A stretch of DNA of 64,000 nt from Collinsella sp. (GTDB lineage Bacteria; Actinomycetota; Coriobacteriia; Coriobacteriales; Coriobacteriaceae). This document shows, one piece after another, positions 1 to 7,822 of the stretch. The DNA is taken from assembly GCA_031295385.1 (NCBI GenBank), contig JAUMOL010000012.1, forward strand, positions 53,517-117,516, given 5' to 3'. Every line of letters starts with the position of its first letter. Position 1 is the first letter of the stretch. The notes beneath the pieces were generated by a model. The model ran no database searches. It was not told where the DNA came from and saw only the letters and a list, made by a program, of their open reading frames with translations. The translations under genes were made by a program, and so were the position numbers.

Positions 1-389
1 GCGGTCCCAACTTTAGCCAGACCTACGGTTTCGCTATCTGCTCTCTTATGGAGATGCAGTGGCAGCACTGCAGCTACATCCACTCTGCCGAGTACTTCCA
101 CGGCCCCTTCGAGGCTACTCAGGATGGCGTTTTTTACTTCCTGCAGATGGGCTCCAGCGAGTGCCGTGCTATGGACGAGCGCGCCCTGGCGTTCCTTAAG
201 ACGCATACCGATACGCTGATGGTGCTCGATGCCAAGGAGTACGGTATGGAAGCCGTGCCGGCGAGCGTCCGTGCCTATCTGGACCCGGTGCTGTTCTACG
301 CCATGAACTGCGAGCTGCGTGCCGCACGCGGCAAGGTGTTTGATCACGATCCCGATTTCCGTCGCTATATGGGTGTTGTCGAGTACTAG
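1..389 (+). CDS. frlB: Fructoselysine-6-phosphate deglycase, C-terminal part (cut by window edge)
   Basis: The reading frame is open to the left edge, so only about the last 129 residues are present. The enzyme family (SIS sugar-isomerase fold, cytoplasmic) splits fructoselysine-6-phosphate into lysine and glucose-6-phosphate. The visible part has the family's late signature: an LMEMQW helix, then HSAEYFHGPFE, and a C-terminus DHDPDFRRYMGVVEY that closely resembles the end of E. coli FrlB as I remember it. The next gene starts 14 bp downstream and looks like the matching kinase, which supports the substrate assignment over a generic SIS isomerase. The N-terminal SIS half cannot be checked here. 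Confidence 0.82.
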   Translation, partial: GPNFSQTYGFAICSLMEMQWQHCSYIHSAEYFHGPFEATQDGVFYFLQMGSSECRAMDERALAFLKTHTDTLMVLDAKEYGMEAVPASVRAYLDPVLFYAMNCELRAARGKVFDHDPDFRRYMGVVEY

Positions 390-403
390 AAGGAGCAAAG
401 GCC

Positions 404-1267
404 ATGGCATTTAACGTTAACGCGCTCGGATTTGGCGACAACGTCGTCGATCGCTACGAGCATATCCACACCATGTATCCCGGCGGCAATGCGGTGAACT
501 TCGCCGTTTATGCCAAGAAATGCGGTGCCGCACGCTCCGCATACATGGGCATTTTTGGCAATGATGCCGCTGCCGAGCATGTCATTGCAAGCCTCGAGGA
601 TGAGGGTATCGAGCTTGACAAGTGCGAGCAGATGATTGGCGAGAACGGAGCGGCTCGCGTGACCGTCGTTGACGGTGACCGTGTCTTCCTCGGCTCCAAC
701 GAGGGCGGTATCCGTGGCGATGCGCGTTATGTCCTCGATCGCTTTGACCTTTCGTACATGAAGCAGTTCGATGTGGTTCATTCGGGCAACTATTGCTTTA
801 CCGAGCGCGAGCTGCCCAAGCTGAAGGCTGCGGGCGTCACGGTCTCTTTTGACTTTTCGGACGACTCCACCGACGAGTACTACGAGCAGATTGCGCCCTA
901 CGTCGATTTCGCTTTCTTTAGTGCGGCGGATGCCGCGAGTGAGGACGAGATTCGCGAGCGTCTGGCATGGGTGAAGGGCCTGGGTCCGCGTTTTGTGTCG
1001 GCTACGGCGGGCGCCGAGGGCTGCATTGCTTACGACGGCGAGCGTTATTACCGCCAGCTGGCTAAACCGGTAACGGACATGAAGGACACCATGGGGGCGG
1101 GCGACTCGTTCCTCACCTCGTTTTTGATGTGCTATCTCGATTCCGCCAAGCGCGGTGAGGATGGTTCTGAGGCTATTGAGCGGGCGCTTGACTTCGCGGC
1201 CAGGTTTGCCTCGACCGTATGCGGCATGGAAGGCTCTTGGGGCCACGGGGCGCCGATTTCCGAATAG
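404..1267 (+). CDS. frlD: Fructoselysine 6-kinase (PfkB family)
   Basis: This 287-residue PfkB-type sugar kinase probably phosphorylates fructoselysine at C6 with ATP, feeding the deglycase encoded just upstream. It shows the N-terminal GGNAVNFAVYAKK motif, the FDFSDD segment typical of FrlD, and the C-terminal PfkB signature DTMGAGDSF, whose Asp near residue 235 is the expected catalytic base. It is slightly longer than E. coli FrlD, with an extra C-terminal stretch. The start follows a GAAGGAG ribosome-binding site. frlB-frlD form an operon with a 14-bp gap. Specificity is inferred from the gene pair and resemblance to FrlD; another Amadori product remains possible. Confidence 0.85.
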   Translation: MAFNVNALGFGDNVVDRYEHIHTMYPGGNAVNFAVYAKKCGAARSAYMGIFGNDAAAEHVIASLEDEGIELDKCEQMIGENGAARVTVVDGDRVFLGSNEGGIRGDARYVLDRFDLSYMKQFDVVHSGNYCFTERELPKLKAAGVTVSFDFSDDSTDEYYEQIAPYVDFAFFSAADAASEDEIRERLAWVKGLGPRFVSATAGAEGCIAYDGERYYRQLAKPVTDMKDTMGAGDSFLTSFLMCYLDSAKRGEDGSEAIERALDFAARFASTVCGMEGSWGHGAPISE

Positions 1268-1277
1268 CCGAGCGGGC

Positions 1278-1305
1278 TCAGGGAGCTGCATTAGTGCCTC
1301 CCTGT
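1278..1305 (+). terminator. Weak hairpin after frlD
   Basis: CAGGGAG and CTCCCTG form a 7-bp stem over a 12-base loop just after the frlD stop. No T-tract follows, so termination is uncertain. Confidence 0.35.
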
Positions 1306-1312
1306 GACTCGG

Positions 1313-1540
1313 TGGTCAAAAAATGCCAAATATGAGTACTGTGACTAATTTAGTCGCAGCATAATTGACCCCTTCAGACGTGATTTAAGCGTTTGGAGGG
1401 GTTTAAACTTGCGAAAATGTAGGAGGAATGACTGTAAAAGTGTTAGTTAATGGACAATCGTAGATCATTCTGGTGGTCGGAAAGCTCAAAGTAATGTCTC
1501 CATTTCGGTAACAGTACTCATATTTGACATTTTTTGACCA
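1313..1540. repeat. 228-bp element bounded by a 30-bp inverted repeat
   Basis: Positions 1313-1342 and 1511-1540 are inverted copies of one 30-bp sequence, beginning TGGTCAAAAAATG and ending TATGAGTACTGT, with a single mismatch. They enclose 168 bp that contains the palindrome GACTAATTTAGTC (1343-1355) and no convincing gene. The element fills the space between the converging frlD and tatD genes, and its right end is 6 bp from the tatD stop. It could be a miniature transposon-like element, a two-way terminator, or two opposed protein-binding sites. No clear target-site duplication is seen. Confidence 0.7.
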
Positions 1541-1546
1541 CAGGGG

Positions 1547-2329
1547 TCAGCGAAGGCTAAAAACAGAGCGTGAATTTGCCAAAACTGCCGACTCGATGTG
1601 CTTTGCGCCACAGTTTTTGAGTGAGGCGATGCGTTCTGAGGTCCATGCGAGCGATCTGATGAGCGACTGTGCGCTTGTTTCTGTGTTTGGTTCGGCTGGT
1701 GAATCGGTCTCGAGCAGTAGGCGGTCGAGTGGGATCTGTCGTGCGTATTCGCGACCGCGCTTGGTCGCGAGCATGCGTTCGTTGACGGAAAAATAGCAGC
1801 CTGCATCGCGCGCGCGGACGAGTTCGTCCGAAGTACCGCTAAACCAGTGGAAGATGATAACGGGGGAGTCGGGGTTTGGGATGAGTAGTCCATGCGATTC
1901 GAGGACGTCCAGTACGGCTCCTGCCGAACGAACGGCATGAATTGATATCGCGCGTCCGGTAAGAGGATGCTGCACGAGCGTATCGCAGAGCCGGTCAAGT
2001 GCCTGTATTTGCAGCGGCTCGCTTCCGGCAAAGCGCGCGGAAAAGTCGAGTCCCACCTCGCCGATGTAGCGCTCTTGGGCTGCAACTTCGCAAAGCAGAT
2101 TGATTTCGGCAGGACCGCAGCGGCTGTCGGCAAGCCACCATGGGTGAAGCCCAATGCCGGCGATGATGTCCGGTTGGCGATGGGCGCGCTCGTTTGCGGC
2201 CGAAAAGTCACGTGGATCGACGCCGCAATCAAATAGGCCCAAGCCCAGTGCCGTCGCCTCATCGGCAACGGCGTCCGGGTGAGCCATCAAATCAAGATGG
2301 CAGTGTGCATCAAATAACCGGGGCTCCAT
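1547..2329 (-). CDS. TatD-family metal-dependent hydrolase
   Basis: This 260-residue protein is a TatD-type amidohydrolase-fold enzyme; members are metal-dependent deoxyribonucleases or related hydrolases in the cytoplasm. The metal ligands are in place: DAHCH at residues 7-11, Glu in IGEVGLD, His in SIHAV, His in FHWFSG, and Asp in LLLETDSP. Length is normal for the family. It starts 14 bp after the tcdA stop on the same strand, so the two are probably co-transcribed. Its stop lies beside the right arm of the 30-bp inverted repeat. The family call is firm; the substrate is not known. Confidence 0.85.
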   Translation of the reverse strand: MEPRLFDAHCHLDLMAHPDAVADEATALGLGLFDCGVDPRDFSAANERAHRQPDIIAGIGLHPWWLADSRCGPAEINLLCEVAAQERYIGEVGLDFSARFAGSEPLQIQALDRLCDTLVQHPLTGRAISIHAVRSAGAVLDVLESHGLLIPNPDSPVIIFHWFSGTSDELVRARDAGCYFSVNERMLATKRGREYARQIPLDRLLLETDSPAEPNTETSAQSLIRSLAWTSERIASLKNCGAKHIESAVLANSRSVFSLR

Positions 2330-2343
2330 CTCGGCGCGCTCCG

Positions 2344-3141
2344 CTAGTCCAGGCGCTGGCCATCGGCGCGTACGCGCTCGGTGCCGCGCCCACTGATCTG
2401 GCGGATAACCTCGCCGGCAATCATCTGGCCCATGATGGGCGGCATATAGCTGGCGGTTCCCAGCTCGGTACGCTCGTGGATATTGGAAGGGTCGCGGGGC
2501 TGTGTCTTAACCGATTCCTCACAGCTAAACAGTACATGCAGGCTCTTGATTCCGCGTTTCTTGCATTCTTTGCGCATAATGCGGCTCATGGGGTCACGCA
2601 CTGTATCGAAGATGTCGGCAAAGCGGAGGCACTCGGGATGGAGCTTGTTGGCCCCGCCCATGGAGCTAACCAAACGAATGTCGTGGTCCTGAGCATATTT
2701 GGCAATGGTGAGCTTGGCCGAGATGGTGTCGATGGCGTCGACGACGTAGTCGAGCTTGCCGTCCGTCTGCTCCAAAACGCTCGCGAAGAAATCATCGATG
2801 TTGTCGCTCAGCAAGTATTCAGTTCGCTTGATGACGGCAGCGGCGGGATTGATGTCGTGGATCATGGCTTCCATCACGTCAACCTTGCGCTTTCCGATGG
2901 TGCTGTGAAAGGCGATGGCCTGGCGATTGATATTGCTGGGCGCGATGACGTCCTTATCCAGAATGACGAAATGTCCGATGCCGCCGCGGGCGAGTGCCTC
3001 GCAGCAGTTGGAGCCCACGCCTCCGCAGCCGAGCACCAGCACCGTAGCATCGGCGAGCTTATCGAGTGCCTCGCGGCCCATGATGATCTCGAGCTTGGTG
3101 TCGCGTGTCTCGATGGCGGCTGCGGCAGCGGTTTCGGTCAT
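2344..3141 (-). CDS. tcdA: tRNA threonylcarbamoyladenosine dehydratase (E1-like)
   Basis: This 265-residue ThiF/MoeB/HesA-type adenylating enzyme matches TcdA (CsdL), which uses ATP to cyclise the t6A modification at tRNA position 37. The nucleotide-binding loop GCGGVGS is at residues 38-44, followed by the DxDxIxPSNINRQ segment (here DKDVIAPSNINRQ), and the mid-protein motif SSMGGANKLHP that separates TcdA from other E1-like proteins. The C-terminal region with PPIMGQMIAGEVIRQI is also typical. It heads a minus-strand pair with tatD. Assignment rests on motif resemblance. Confidence 0.85.
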   Translation of the reverse strand: MTETAAAAAIETRDTKLEIIMGREALDKLADATVLVLGCGGVGSNCCEALARGGIGHFVILDKDVIAPSNINRQAIAFHSTIGKRKVDVMEAMIHDINPAAAVIKRTEYLLSDNIDDFFASVLEQTDGKLDYVVDAIDTISAKLTIAKYAQDHDIRLVSSMGGANKLHPECLRFADIFDTVRDPMSRIMRKECKKRGIKSLHVLFSCEESVKTQPRDPSNIHERTELGTASYMPPIMGQMIAGEVIRQISGRGTERVRADGQRLD

Positions 3142-3248
3142 AAATATCCTCCGATGGGGAAGCAGGTCGTGTTTTAGCTATCGCCATTATAGGTAATCGC
3201 CCATAGGTTGCGATGGCGTTTGCTTTGATGTGGTTTGAAGCAATGCGG

Positions 3249-3286
3249 TTAGATAGTTAGACAAACATCTAAATATTGAGTATAGT
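3249..3286 (+). promoter_or_regulatory. sdpR promoter and likely autorepressor operator
   Basis: TTAGAC (3257-3262) and TATAGT (3281-3286) with an 18-bp spacer form a good promoter. The inverted repeat TTAGA-N6-TCTAA (3257-3272), preceded by another TTAGAT half-site (3249-3254), overlaps the -35 box, where an ArsR-type autorepressor would block transcription. Confidence 0.6.
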
Positions 3287-3320
3287 GTGCACGTCATGAG
3301 AGATGATGAAAGGAGGTCTT

Positions 3321-3599
3321 ATGCCGGGAGAGGGTTTTAAGGCGCTTGCCGATCCAACGCGACGGCGCATTTTGGAGTTGCTGCGCGAGGGCAATTGCAC
3401 GGCGGGGGAGCTTGCCGAGCATTTCGATATCAGTAAGCCGTCGCTGAGCCATCACTTGGCGACGCTCAAAAACGCCGGGTTGGTGACCGACGAGCGCCAT
3501 GGCCAAAACAACGTATACAGCTTAAACACCACCGTCATGCAGGATTTGATTGGCTGGTTTATGGGCTTTACAAACACGGAAGGTGATAAGGATGAATAA
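3321..3599 (+). CDS. sdpR: ArsR-type autorepressor, SdpR family
   Basis: A 92-residue winged-helix protein of the ArsR superfamily. The helix-turn-helix FDISKPSLSHHLATLKNAGL and the wing DERHGQNNVYSLN are clear, and no metal-binding cysteines are present. In Bacillus the SdpR/SdpI pair controls immunity to the SdpC toxin: SdpR represses its own operon and SdpI sequesters it at the membrane. The start was chosen at an AAAGGAGGT site, not the upstream in-frame ATG. Its last 8 bases overlap the sdpI-like gene, showing translational coupling. Confidence 0.8.
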   Translation: MPGEGFKALADPTRRRILELLREGNCTAGELAEHFDISKPSLSHHLATLKNAGLVTDERHGQNNVYSLNTTVMQDLIGWFMGFTNTEGDKDE

Positions 3600-4296
3600 C
3601 GAAAACAAGGGCATTCACCCCACGGGGGTATCGTCGCGCGTGTGGATTGCGCTGGTCGCTCTGTACGTCGCCAATGTCGTAGTGCACCTCATGGTGATGC
3701 CGAGCTTGCCTGCGCAGATTCCCACGCACTGGGGCGCGAACGGCGCCGTCGACGGTTGGGGTCCTAGCTGGATGGCCTCCGCGCTCGGCGTGCTGCCTCT
3801 GGCGCTTCTCGCAATGTTCTGCGTGGTGCCGCGCATCGACCCCAAAGGTGAGGCATATCGAACCTCGGGCAAGTTCTACCAGGGCTTCGTAATCGCCTTC
3901 ACCTTGTTCATGTGCGCCATAAGCTGGCTGGGAGAGCTTACGGTCTGGGGCGTGGTGCCGGCGGTCGGTTCGGTTAACGTGCTGATTTCCGGTGTTGTCG
4001 GTTTGCTGTTCATCGGCGTAGGCAACTACTTGCCGCGTGTGAAGCAGAACTATACGCTCGGTATCAAGACACCTTGGGCGCTTGCCGATCCCGAGAACTG
4101 GCGCCGTACGCAGCGTTTTGGCGGCGCCTGCTTTATGGTGCTGGGTATTGGCCTGATTGTGATGGGCGTGGCAGGCAGCGTACTTTCGAGTGAAGTCGTC
4201 GCCGCGGTGATTGCGGTTCTGGCGTTTGGTTCGGTCGGAGCCATCTACGTCTACTCGTATCTGCTGTGGCGCAAATCGCAGCGAGCCGCTCGTTAA
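3592..4296 (+). CDS. sdpI: SdpI-family membrane protein (DUF1648/SdpI)
   Basis: A 234-residue integral membrane protein with about six hydrophobic segments. The N-terminal DUF1648-type part carries LPAQIPTHWGANGAVDGWG, and the later NYLPRVKQNYTLGIKTPWALADPENWRRTQRFGG is the SdpI family hallmark. In Bacillus, SdpI gives immunity to the SDP killing factor and senses it for SdpR. The gene overlaps sdpR by 8 bp. No sdpC-like toxin gene is visible, so this may be orphan immunity or a general envelope sensor; that role is inference. Confidence 0.8.
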   Translation: MNNENKGIHPTGVSSRVWIALVALYVANVVVHLMVMPSLPAQIPTHWGANGAVDGWGPSWMASALGVLPLALLAMFCVVPRIDPKGEAYRTSGKFYQGFVIAFTLFMCAISWLGELTVWGVVPAVGSVNVLISGVVGLLFIGVGNYLPRVKQNYTLGIKTPWALADPENWRRTQRFGGACFMVLGIGLIVMGVAGSVLSSEVVAAVIAVLAFGSVGAIYVYSYLLWRKSQRAAR

Positions 4297-4363
4297 GGTT
4301 GCGGAAAACTAGCGTACGCAGTTCATAGTATGTTCCGGGGGACTTTTCCCAGGTAGTATTAGG

Positions 4364-4391
4364 GGGTGTGGGCAACCATGCCCCTTTTTCG
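4364..4391 (+). terminator. Terminator-like hairpin between sdpI and ettA
   Basis: GGGCA-acca-TGCCC inside a G-rich/C-rich stem followed by CCTTTTTCG fits a rho-independent terminator for the sdpRI operon, or an attenuator ahead of ettA, whose ATG lies 90 bp further on. Confidence 0.5.
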
Positions 4392-4480
4392 TTACGTTTC
4401 AGAGCTGGTTCCCTCATTTCGTTTCCACTAAAGCGAATCAAGAATAGGGAAACAGCAGGTAGAAAGGATAGAACAGACAT

Positions 4481-6160
4481 ATGGCGGAGTTTATCTACCA
4501 GATGTATCAGGCTCGCAAGGCCCATGGCGACAAGGTAATCCTTGACGACGTGACCCTGAGCTTCTACCCCGGTGCCAAGATCGGCGTCGTGGGTCCCAAC
4601 GGCATGGGCAAGTCGACCCTGCTCAAGATCATGGCCGGCATCGAGGAGGTCTCCAACGGCGATGCCAGGCTCACCCCCGGCTACACCGTGGGCATCCTGC
4701 AGCAGGAGCCGCCGCTCGACGACGACAAGACCGTTATCGAGAACGTGCGCATGGCGTTTGGCGACATGATTGCCAAGGTCGATCGCTTCAACAAGATCGG
4801 CGAGGAGATGTGCGACCCGGACTGCGACATGGACGCCCTCATGGCCGAGATGGGCAAGCTCCAGGACGAGATCGACGCCGCTGACGGCTGGGATATCGAT
4901 TCCAAGCTCGGCCAGGCCATGGACGCCCTGCAGCTGCCCGATTCCGACATGCCGGTCAACGTACTTTCCGGCGGCGAGCGCCGTCGCGTGGCCCTGTGCA
5001 AGCTGCTGCTCGAGGCTCCCGACCTGCTGCTGCTTGACGAGCCCACAAACCACCTAGACGCTGAGTCGATCCTGTGGCTCGAGCACTTCCTTCACAACTA
5101 CCAGGGCGCGGTGCTTGCTGTCACGCACGATCGCTACTTCCTGGATAACGTTGCCGAGTGGATCTGCGAGGTCGACCGCGGCCACCTTTATCCCTACAAG
5201 GGCAACTACTCCACGTATCTGGAGACCAAGGCCGCCCGTATCGAGGCGCAGGGCAACCGCGATGCCAAGCTTGCCAAGCGCATGGAGGCCGAGCTCGAGT
5301 GGGTACGCAGCTCGCCCAAGGCTCGCCAGGCAAAGAACAAGGCCCGTCTGGCTCGCTACGAGGAGATGGAGGCCGAGGCCCGCGCAAGTCAGAAGCTCGA
5401 CTGGACCGACATCCGCATCCCTGTGGGCCCGCGTCTGGGCAACAAGGTGCTCGAGGCCCATCACCTGCACAAGGAATTCGACGGTCGCGTGCTCATCGAC
5501 GACCTATCGTTCACCCTGCCGCGCAACGGCATCGTGGGTGTCATCGGCCCCAACGGTGTCGGTAAGACCACGCTGTTCAAGACGATTGTGGGTCTTGAGC
5601 CGCTGACTTCGGGCGAGCTCGAGGTGGGCGAGACCGTCAAGATCTCCTATGTCGATCAGAACCGTTCCGGCATCGACCCCGATAAGAACCTATGGGAGGT
5701 CGTCTCGGACGGCCTGGACCACATGATGGTGGGCGAGACCGAGGTTCCCAGCCGCGCGTACGTGGCGAGCTTTGGCTTTAAGGGCCAGGACCAGCAGAAG
5801 CGCGCCGGCGTGCTCTCCGGTGGTGAGCGCAACCGTCTGAACCTGGCGCTCACGCTCAAGCAGGGCGGCAACCTGTTGCTCCTCGACGAGCCCACGAACG
5901 ACCTCGACGTCGAGACGCTGTCCTCGCTCGAAGCGGCGCTGCTCGAGTTCCCGGGCTGTTCGGTGGTCATTAGCCACGACCGTATGTTCCTGGACCGCGT
6001 CGCCACGCACATTCTGGCGTGGGAGGGCACCGACGAGAATCCGGGCAACTGGTATTGGTTCGAGGGCAACTTCGAGGCCTATCAGGCCAACCGCATCGAG
6101 CGCCTGGGCGAGGACGCAGCCCAGCCGCATCGTATTCACCGTAAGCTGACGCGCGACTAG
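4481..6160 (+). CDS. ettA: Energy-dependent translational throttle protein EttA (ABC-F)
   Basis: A 559-residue soluble ABC-F ATPase with two nucleotide-binding domains. The first has Walker A GPNGMGKST (38-46), LSGGERRRVALCKLLL and LLLLDEPTNHLD; a charged helical linker with the EttA-like segment VRSSPKARQAKNKARL joins it to a second domain with GPNGVGKTT, LSGGERNRLNLAL and DEPTNDLD. EttA binds the ribosomal E site and gates the first elongation step according to the ATP/ADP ratio. Length and linker match EttA better than resistance-type ABC-F proteins. The gene stands alone with its own leader. Confidence 0.92.
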   Translation: MAEFIYQMYQARKAHGDKVILDDVTLSFYPGAKIGVVGPNGMGKSTLLKIMAGIEEVSNGDARLTPGYTVGILQQEPPLDDDKTVIENVRMAFGDMIAKVDRFNKIGEEMCDPDCDMDALMAEMGKLQDEIDAADGWDIDSKLGQAMDALQLPDSDMPVNVLSGGERRRVALCKLLLEAPDLLLLDEPTNHLDAESILWLEHFLHNYQGAVLAVTHDRYFLDNVAEWICEVDRGHLYPYKGNYSTYLETKAARIEAQGNRDAKLAKRMEAELEWVRSSPKARQAKNKARLARYEEMEAEARASQKLDWTDIRIPVGPRLGNKVLEAHHLHKEFDGRVLIDDLSFTLPRNGIVGVIGPNGVGKTTLFKTIVGLEPLTSGELEVGETVKISYVDQNRSGIDPDKNLWEVVSDGLDHMMVGETEVPSRAYVASFGFKGQDQQKRAGVLSGGERNRLNLALTLKQGGNLLLLDEPTNDLDVETLSSLEAALLEFPGCSVVISHDRMFLDRVATHILAWEGTDENPGNWYWFEGNFEAYQANRIERLGEDAAQPHRIHRKLTRD

Positions 6161-6163
6161 ATC

Positions 6164-6190
6164 GTTACGCGGTTTTCCAAACCGCGTAAC
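6164..6190. repeat. 12-bp perfect palindrome after ettA, copy 1
   Basis: GTTACGCGGTTT and AAACCGCGTAAC pair perfectly across a 3-base loop directly after the ettA stop. The same two arms recur at 20413-20440. It could terminate ettA transcripts, but there is no T-tract. Confidence 0.7.
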
Positions 6191-6203
6191 TGCTCGACGC
6201 TGC

Positions 6204-6303
6204 GCGGGTCGCAAGCACCCCATCTTGCCGTTCAAGCCGTCGCTCGCGTACCGAAGTACGCGTCGCTCCTCTTTCACGGCAACCTGGGGCACTTGCGGCC
6301 CGC
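6204..6303 (-). repeat. Nested-hairpin repeat family A, copy 1
   Basis: Read on the minus strand this 100-bp unit has three nested stems: an outer stem (GCGGG..CGCAAG with CTTGCG..CCCGC), a middle stem TTGCCG/CGGCAA, and an inner hairpin GCGTACttcGGTACGC. Between the middle and inner stems lie the conserved strands GAAAGAGGAG and GACGGCTTGAACG. Copies at 20302 and 36482 keep these loops while changing the stems. No ORF is present. It may be a structured RNA or a mobile palindromic repeat. Confidence 0.75.
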
Positions 6304-6334
6304 TCGCTGTTGGTTACGCAACATCAACAAATAA

Positions 6335-6370
6335 AAACGGCTCAAATCCTGATTTGGATTTGAGCCGTTT
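6335..6370. terminator. Two-way rho-independent terminator
   Basis: AAACGGCTCAAATCC and its exact complement form a 15-bp stem over a 6-base loop. The minus-strand side runs into TTTTTAT, so it mainly ends the minus gene that stops at 6375. Confidence 0.85.
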
Positions 6371-6374
6371 GTCG

Positions 6375-7682
6375 TTACTGCTCGGGTTCTTCGACTTTAT
6401 CGATGGCCCAGGTGGATCCGAGGCCACCGGTGGTATTGCGGCGGATGCGCACGGTGACTTCGTGGCGCTCGCCGGCCTGCGTGTAGCGCAGGGGGAAGCT
6501 TGCGCGGTTTCGCGCGACCTCGATGGTACCGCGCTCGCGGGCGATCCAGTAGTACTCGCCGACGATGCCGAGGGTGTCGGCGCCGTAGGGGAGATAGGTT
6601 GACAGCTGGTGCAGAAGCGGGCCGGGGCAGAAGATCTCGGTTGTGAAATCGACGGGGAAGTCCTTGGGGATGGCGGGCGCTGCAGGTGCGGGGGTTGGGG
6701 CTGCTGCGGGTGCCGAAGCCGGTGCCGGTGCGGGAATTTGGTCGCAAGCAGCGGTGGGCACGGACTCGATGACGGGTGCGGACTCCGGCGTCGCTTCCGG
6801 CCTGGTCGTGGAATCTGCGGGCTCCACGGTGACGGGCGCGTCCGCAGCTGCAGTTTCAACCTCAACCTGCGTCGCGTTCTCGTTCTCGACGCTCGGCTTT
6901 GCCTCGATGGGCGTGGATGCCATGGTGGTGATGCCGGCGTTGGCGTTCTCGGGATCATAGACGACCGTGAGCGAGATGGCGGGCTGCGGCGTCTCGGGCT
7001 CCGGCGCCGACTCGGTAGCGCCTTGATCGGCGGGCTCGTCGGACTGATCGTCCTCAGCCTCGTCGCCAAAGACATCGCTGTTTTGGAACGCAGGCGTCTC
7101 AGGCTGGTCAGCGGCTTCTTCGGTTGTCGACTTGGGAGCCTCGTCGAGCTCCGCAGTGGCTTCCTGCTCGGATATGACTTTGGAATCGGTCGTGGCGGCG
7201 ATTTCGGTTTCGGCTTCTGCTGTTACCTCAATAGCGACTTCGATCTCTGCCTCGGGCTCGGGTTCCGGCGCGGCTTCAACCATGGCTTCGGGCTCGGGAC
7301 GCTTAACGTGCTTAGGGCGCACGGCCTTGAGGTCCTTCTCGCCGCGCTTTTTCTTTTTGTAGGACTGCTTGGCTCCCTTGGCTGCCTTGGGCTTGTCCTC
7401 GCCCTTGGCAAGGGCGGCATCCCAGGTATCGTTGGCGATGACGGTAGCATACAGGCGACCGCCCTTAAAGACGGTCAGTCTAATGCAGTCGTCGAGCTCC
7501 TCGAGCAGCTCGCGCGTGGACTCGAAGCCCAGGTCATAAGCGGTCATGTCGCCGGCGGCGAGCGCCTCCTCGACCTGCGTCATAAACGTTTGCTTGCCGC
7601 ACCCAATCGCATCGCGCAGCAGGCGATACAGATAGATGTGGTTGCCCAGCGATAGCGTGGGCCTAACTATTGTCTTGCTCAT
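6375..7682 (-). CDS. Low-complexity acidic protein with conserved N- and C-terminal domains, function unknown
   Basis: A 435-residue soluble protein I do not recognise by name. The first ~90 residues form a compact domain ending LLEELDDCIRLTVFKGGRLYATV, which vaguely recalls a LOTUS/OST-HTH winged helix that binds nucleic acid. A basic stretch (AAKGAKQSYKKKKRGEK) follows, then about 200 residues rich in Ala, Pro and Glu, surely disordered. The last ~95 residues (from DFPVDFTTEIFCPGP) form a second globular domain. The start was moved to MSKTIV because GAGGAG lies just upstream. RNA or DNA binding is only a guess. Confidence 0.65.
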   Translation of the reverse strand: MSKTIVRPTLSLGNHIYLYRLLRDAIGCGKQTFMTQVEEALAAGDMTAYDLGFESTRELLEELDDCIRLTVFKGGRLYATVIANDTWDAALAKGEDKPKAAKGAKQSYKKKKRGEKDLKAVRPKHVKRPEPEAMVEAAPEPEPEAEIEVAIEVTAEAETEIAATTDSKVISEQEATAELDEAPKSTTEEAADQPETPAFQNSDVFGDEAEDDQSDEPADQGATESAPEPETPQPAISLTVVYDPENANAGITTMASTPIEAKPSVENENATQVEVETAAADAPVTVEPADSTTRPEATPESAPVIESVPTAACDQIPAPAPASAPAAAPTPAPAAPAIPKDFPVDFTTEIFCPGPLLHQLSTYLPYGADTLGIVGEYYWIARERGTIEVARNRASFPLRYTQAGERHEVTVRIRRNTTGGLGSTWAIDKVEEPEQ

Positions 7683-7754
7683 GGCAAATCTCCTCTTTAC
7701 ACATGTAAAGCATCTTACCATCGCATAGCGTTCGCCATGGCGGCGCCCAAGGCA

Positions 7755-7788
7755 AACGGGCGCGAACCGTTGTCGATTCGCGCCCGTT
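7755..7788. terminator. Hairpin downstream of the Ser/Thr-rich membrane protein gene
   Basis: AACGGGCGCGAA and TTCGCGCCCGTT form a perfect 12-bp stem with a 10-base loop, downstream of the minus-strand gene ending at 7823. The T-tract is poor. Confidence 0.5.
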
Positions 7789-7822
7789 GTACAGGTCGGT
7801 TATCTATGAGAGGCAAATGTGC

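Noticed and set aside
1428..1463. An 11-codon frame after AGGAGG inside the 228-bp element
   Set aside because: The ribosome-binding site is only one base from the ATG, the frame is tiny and has no context.
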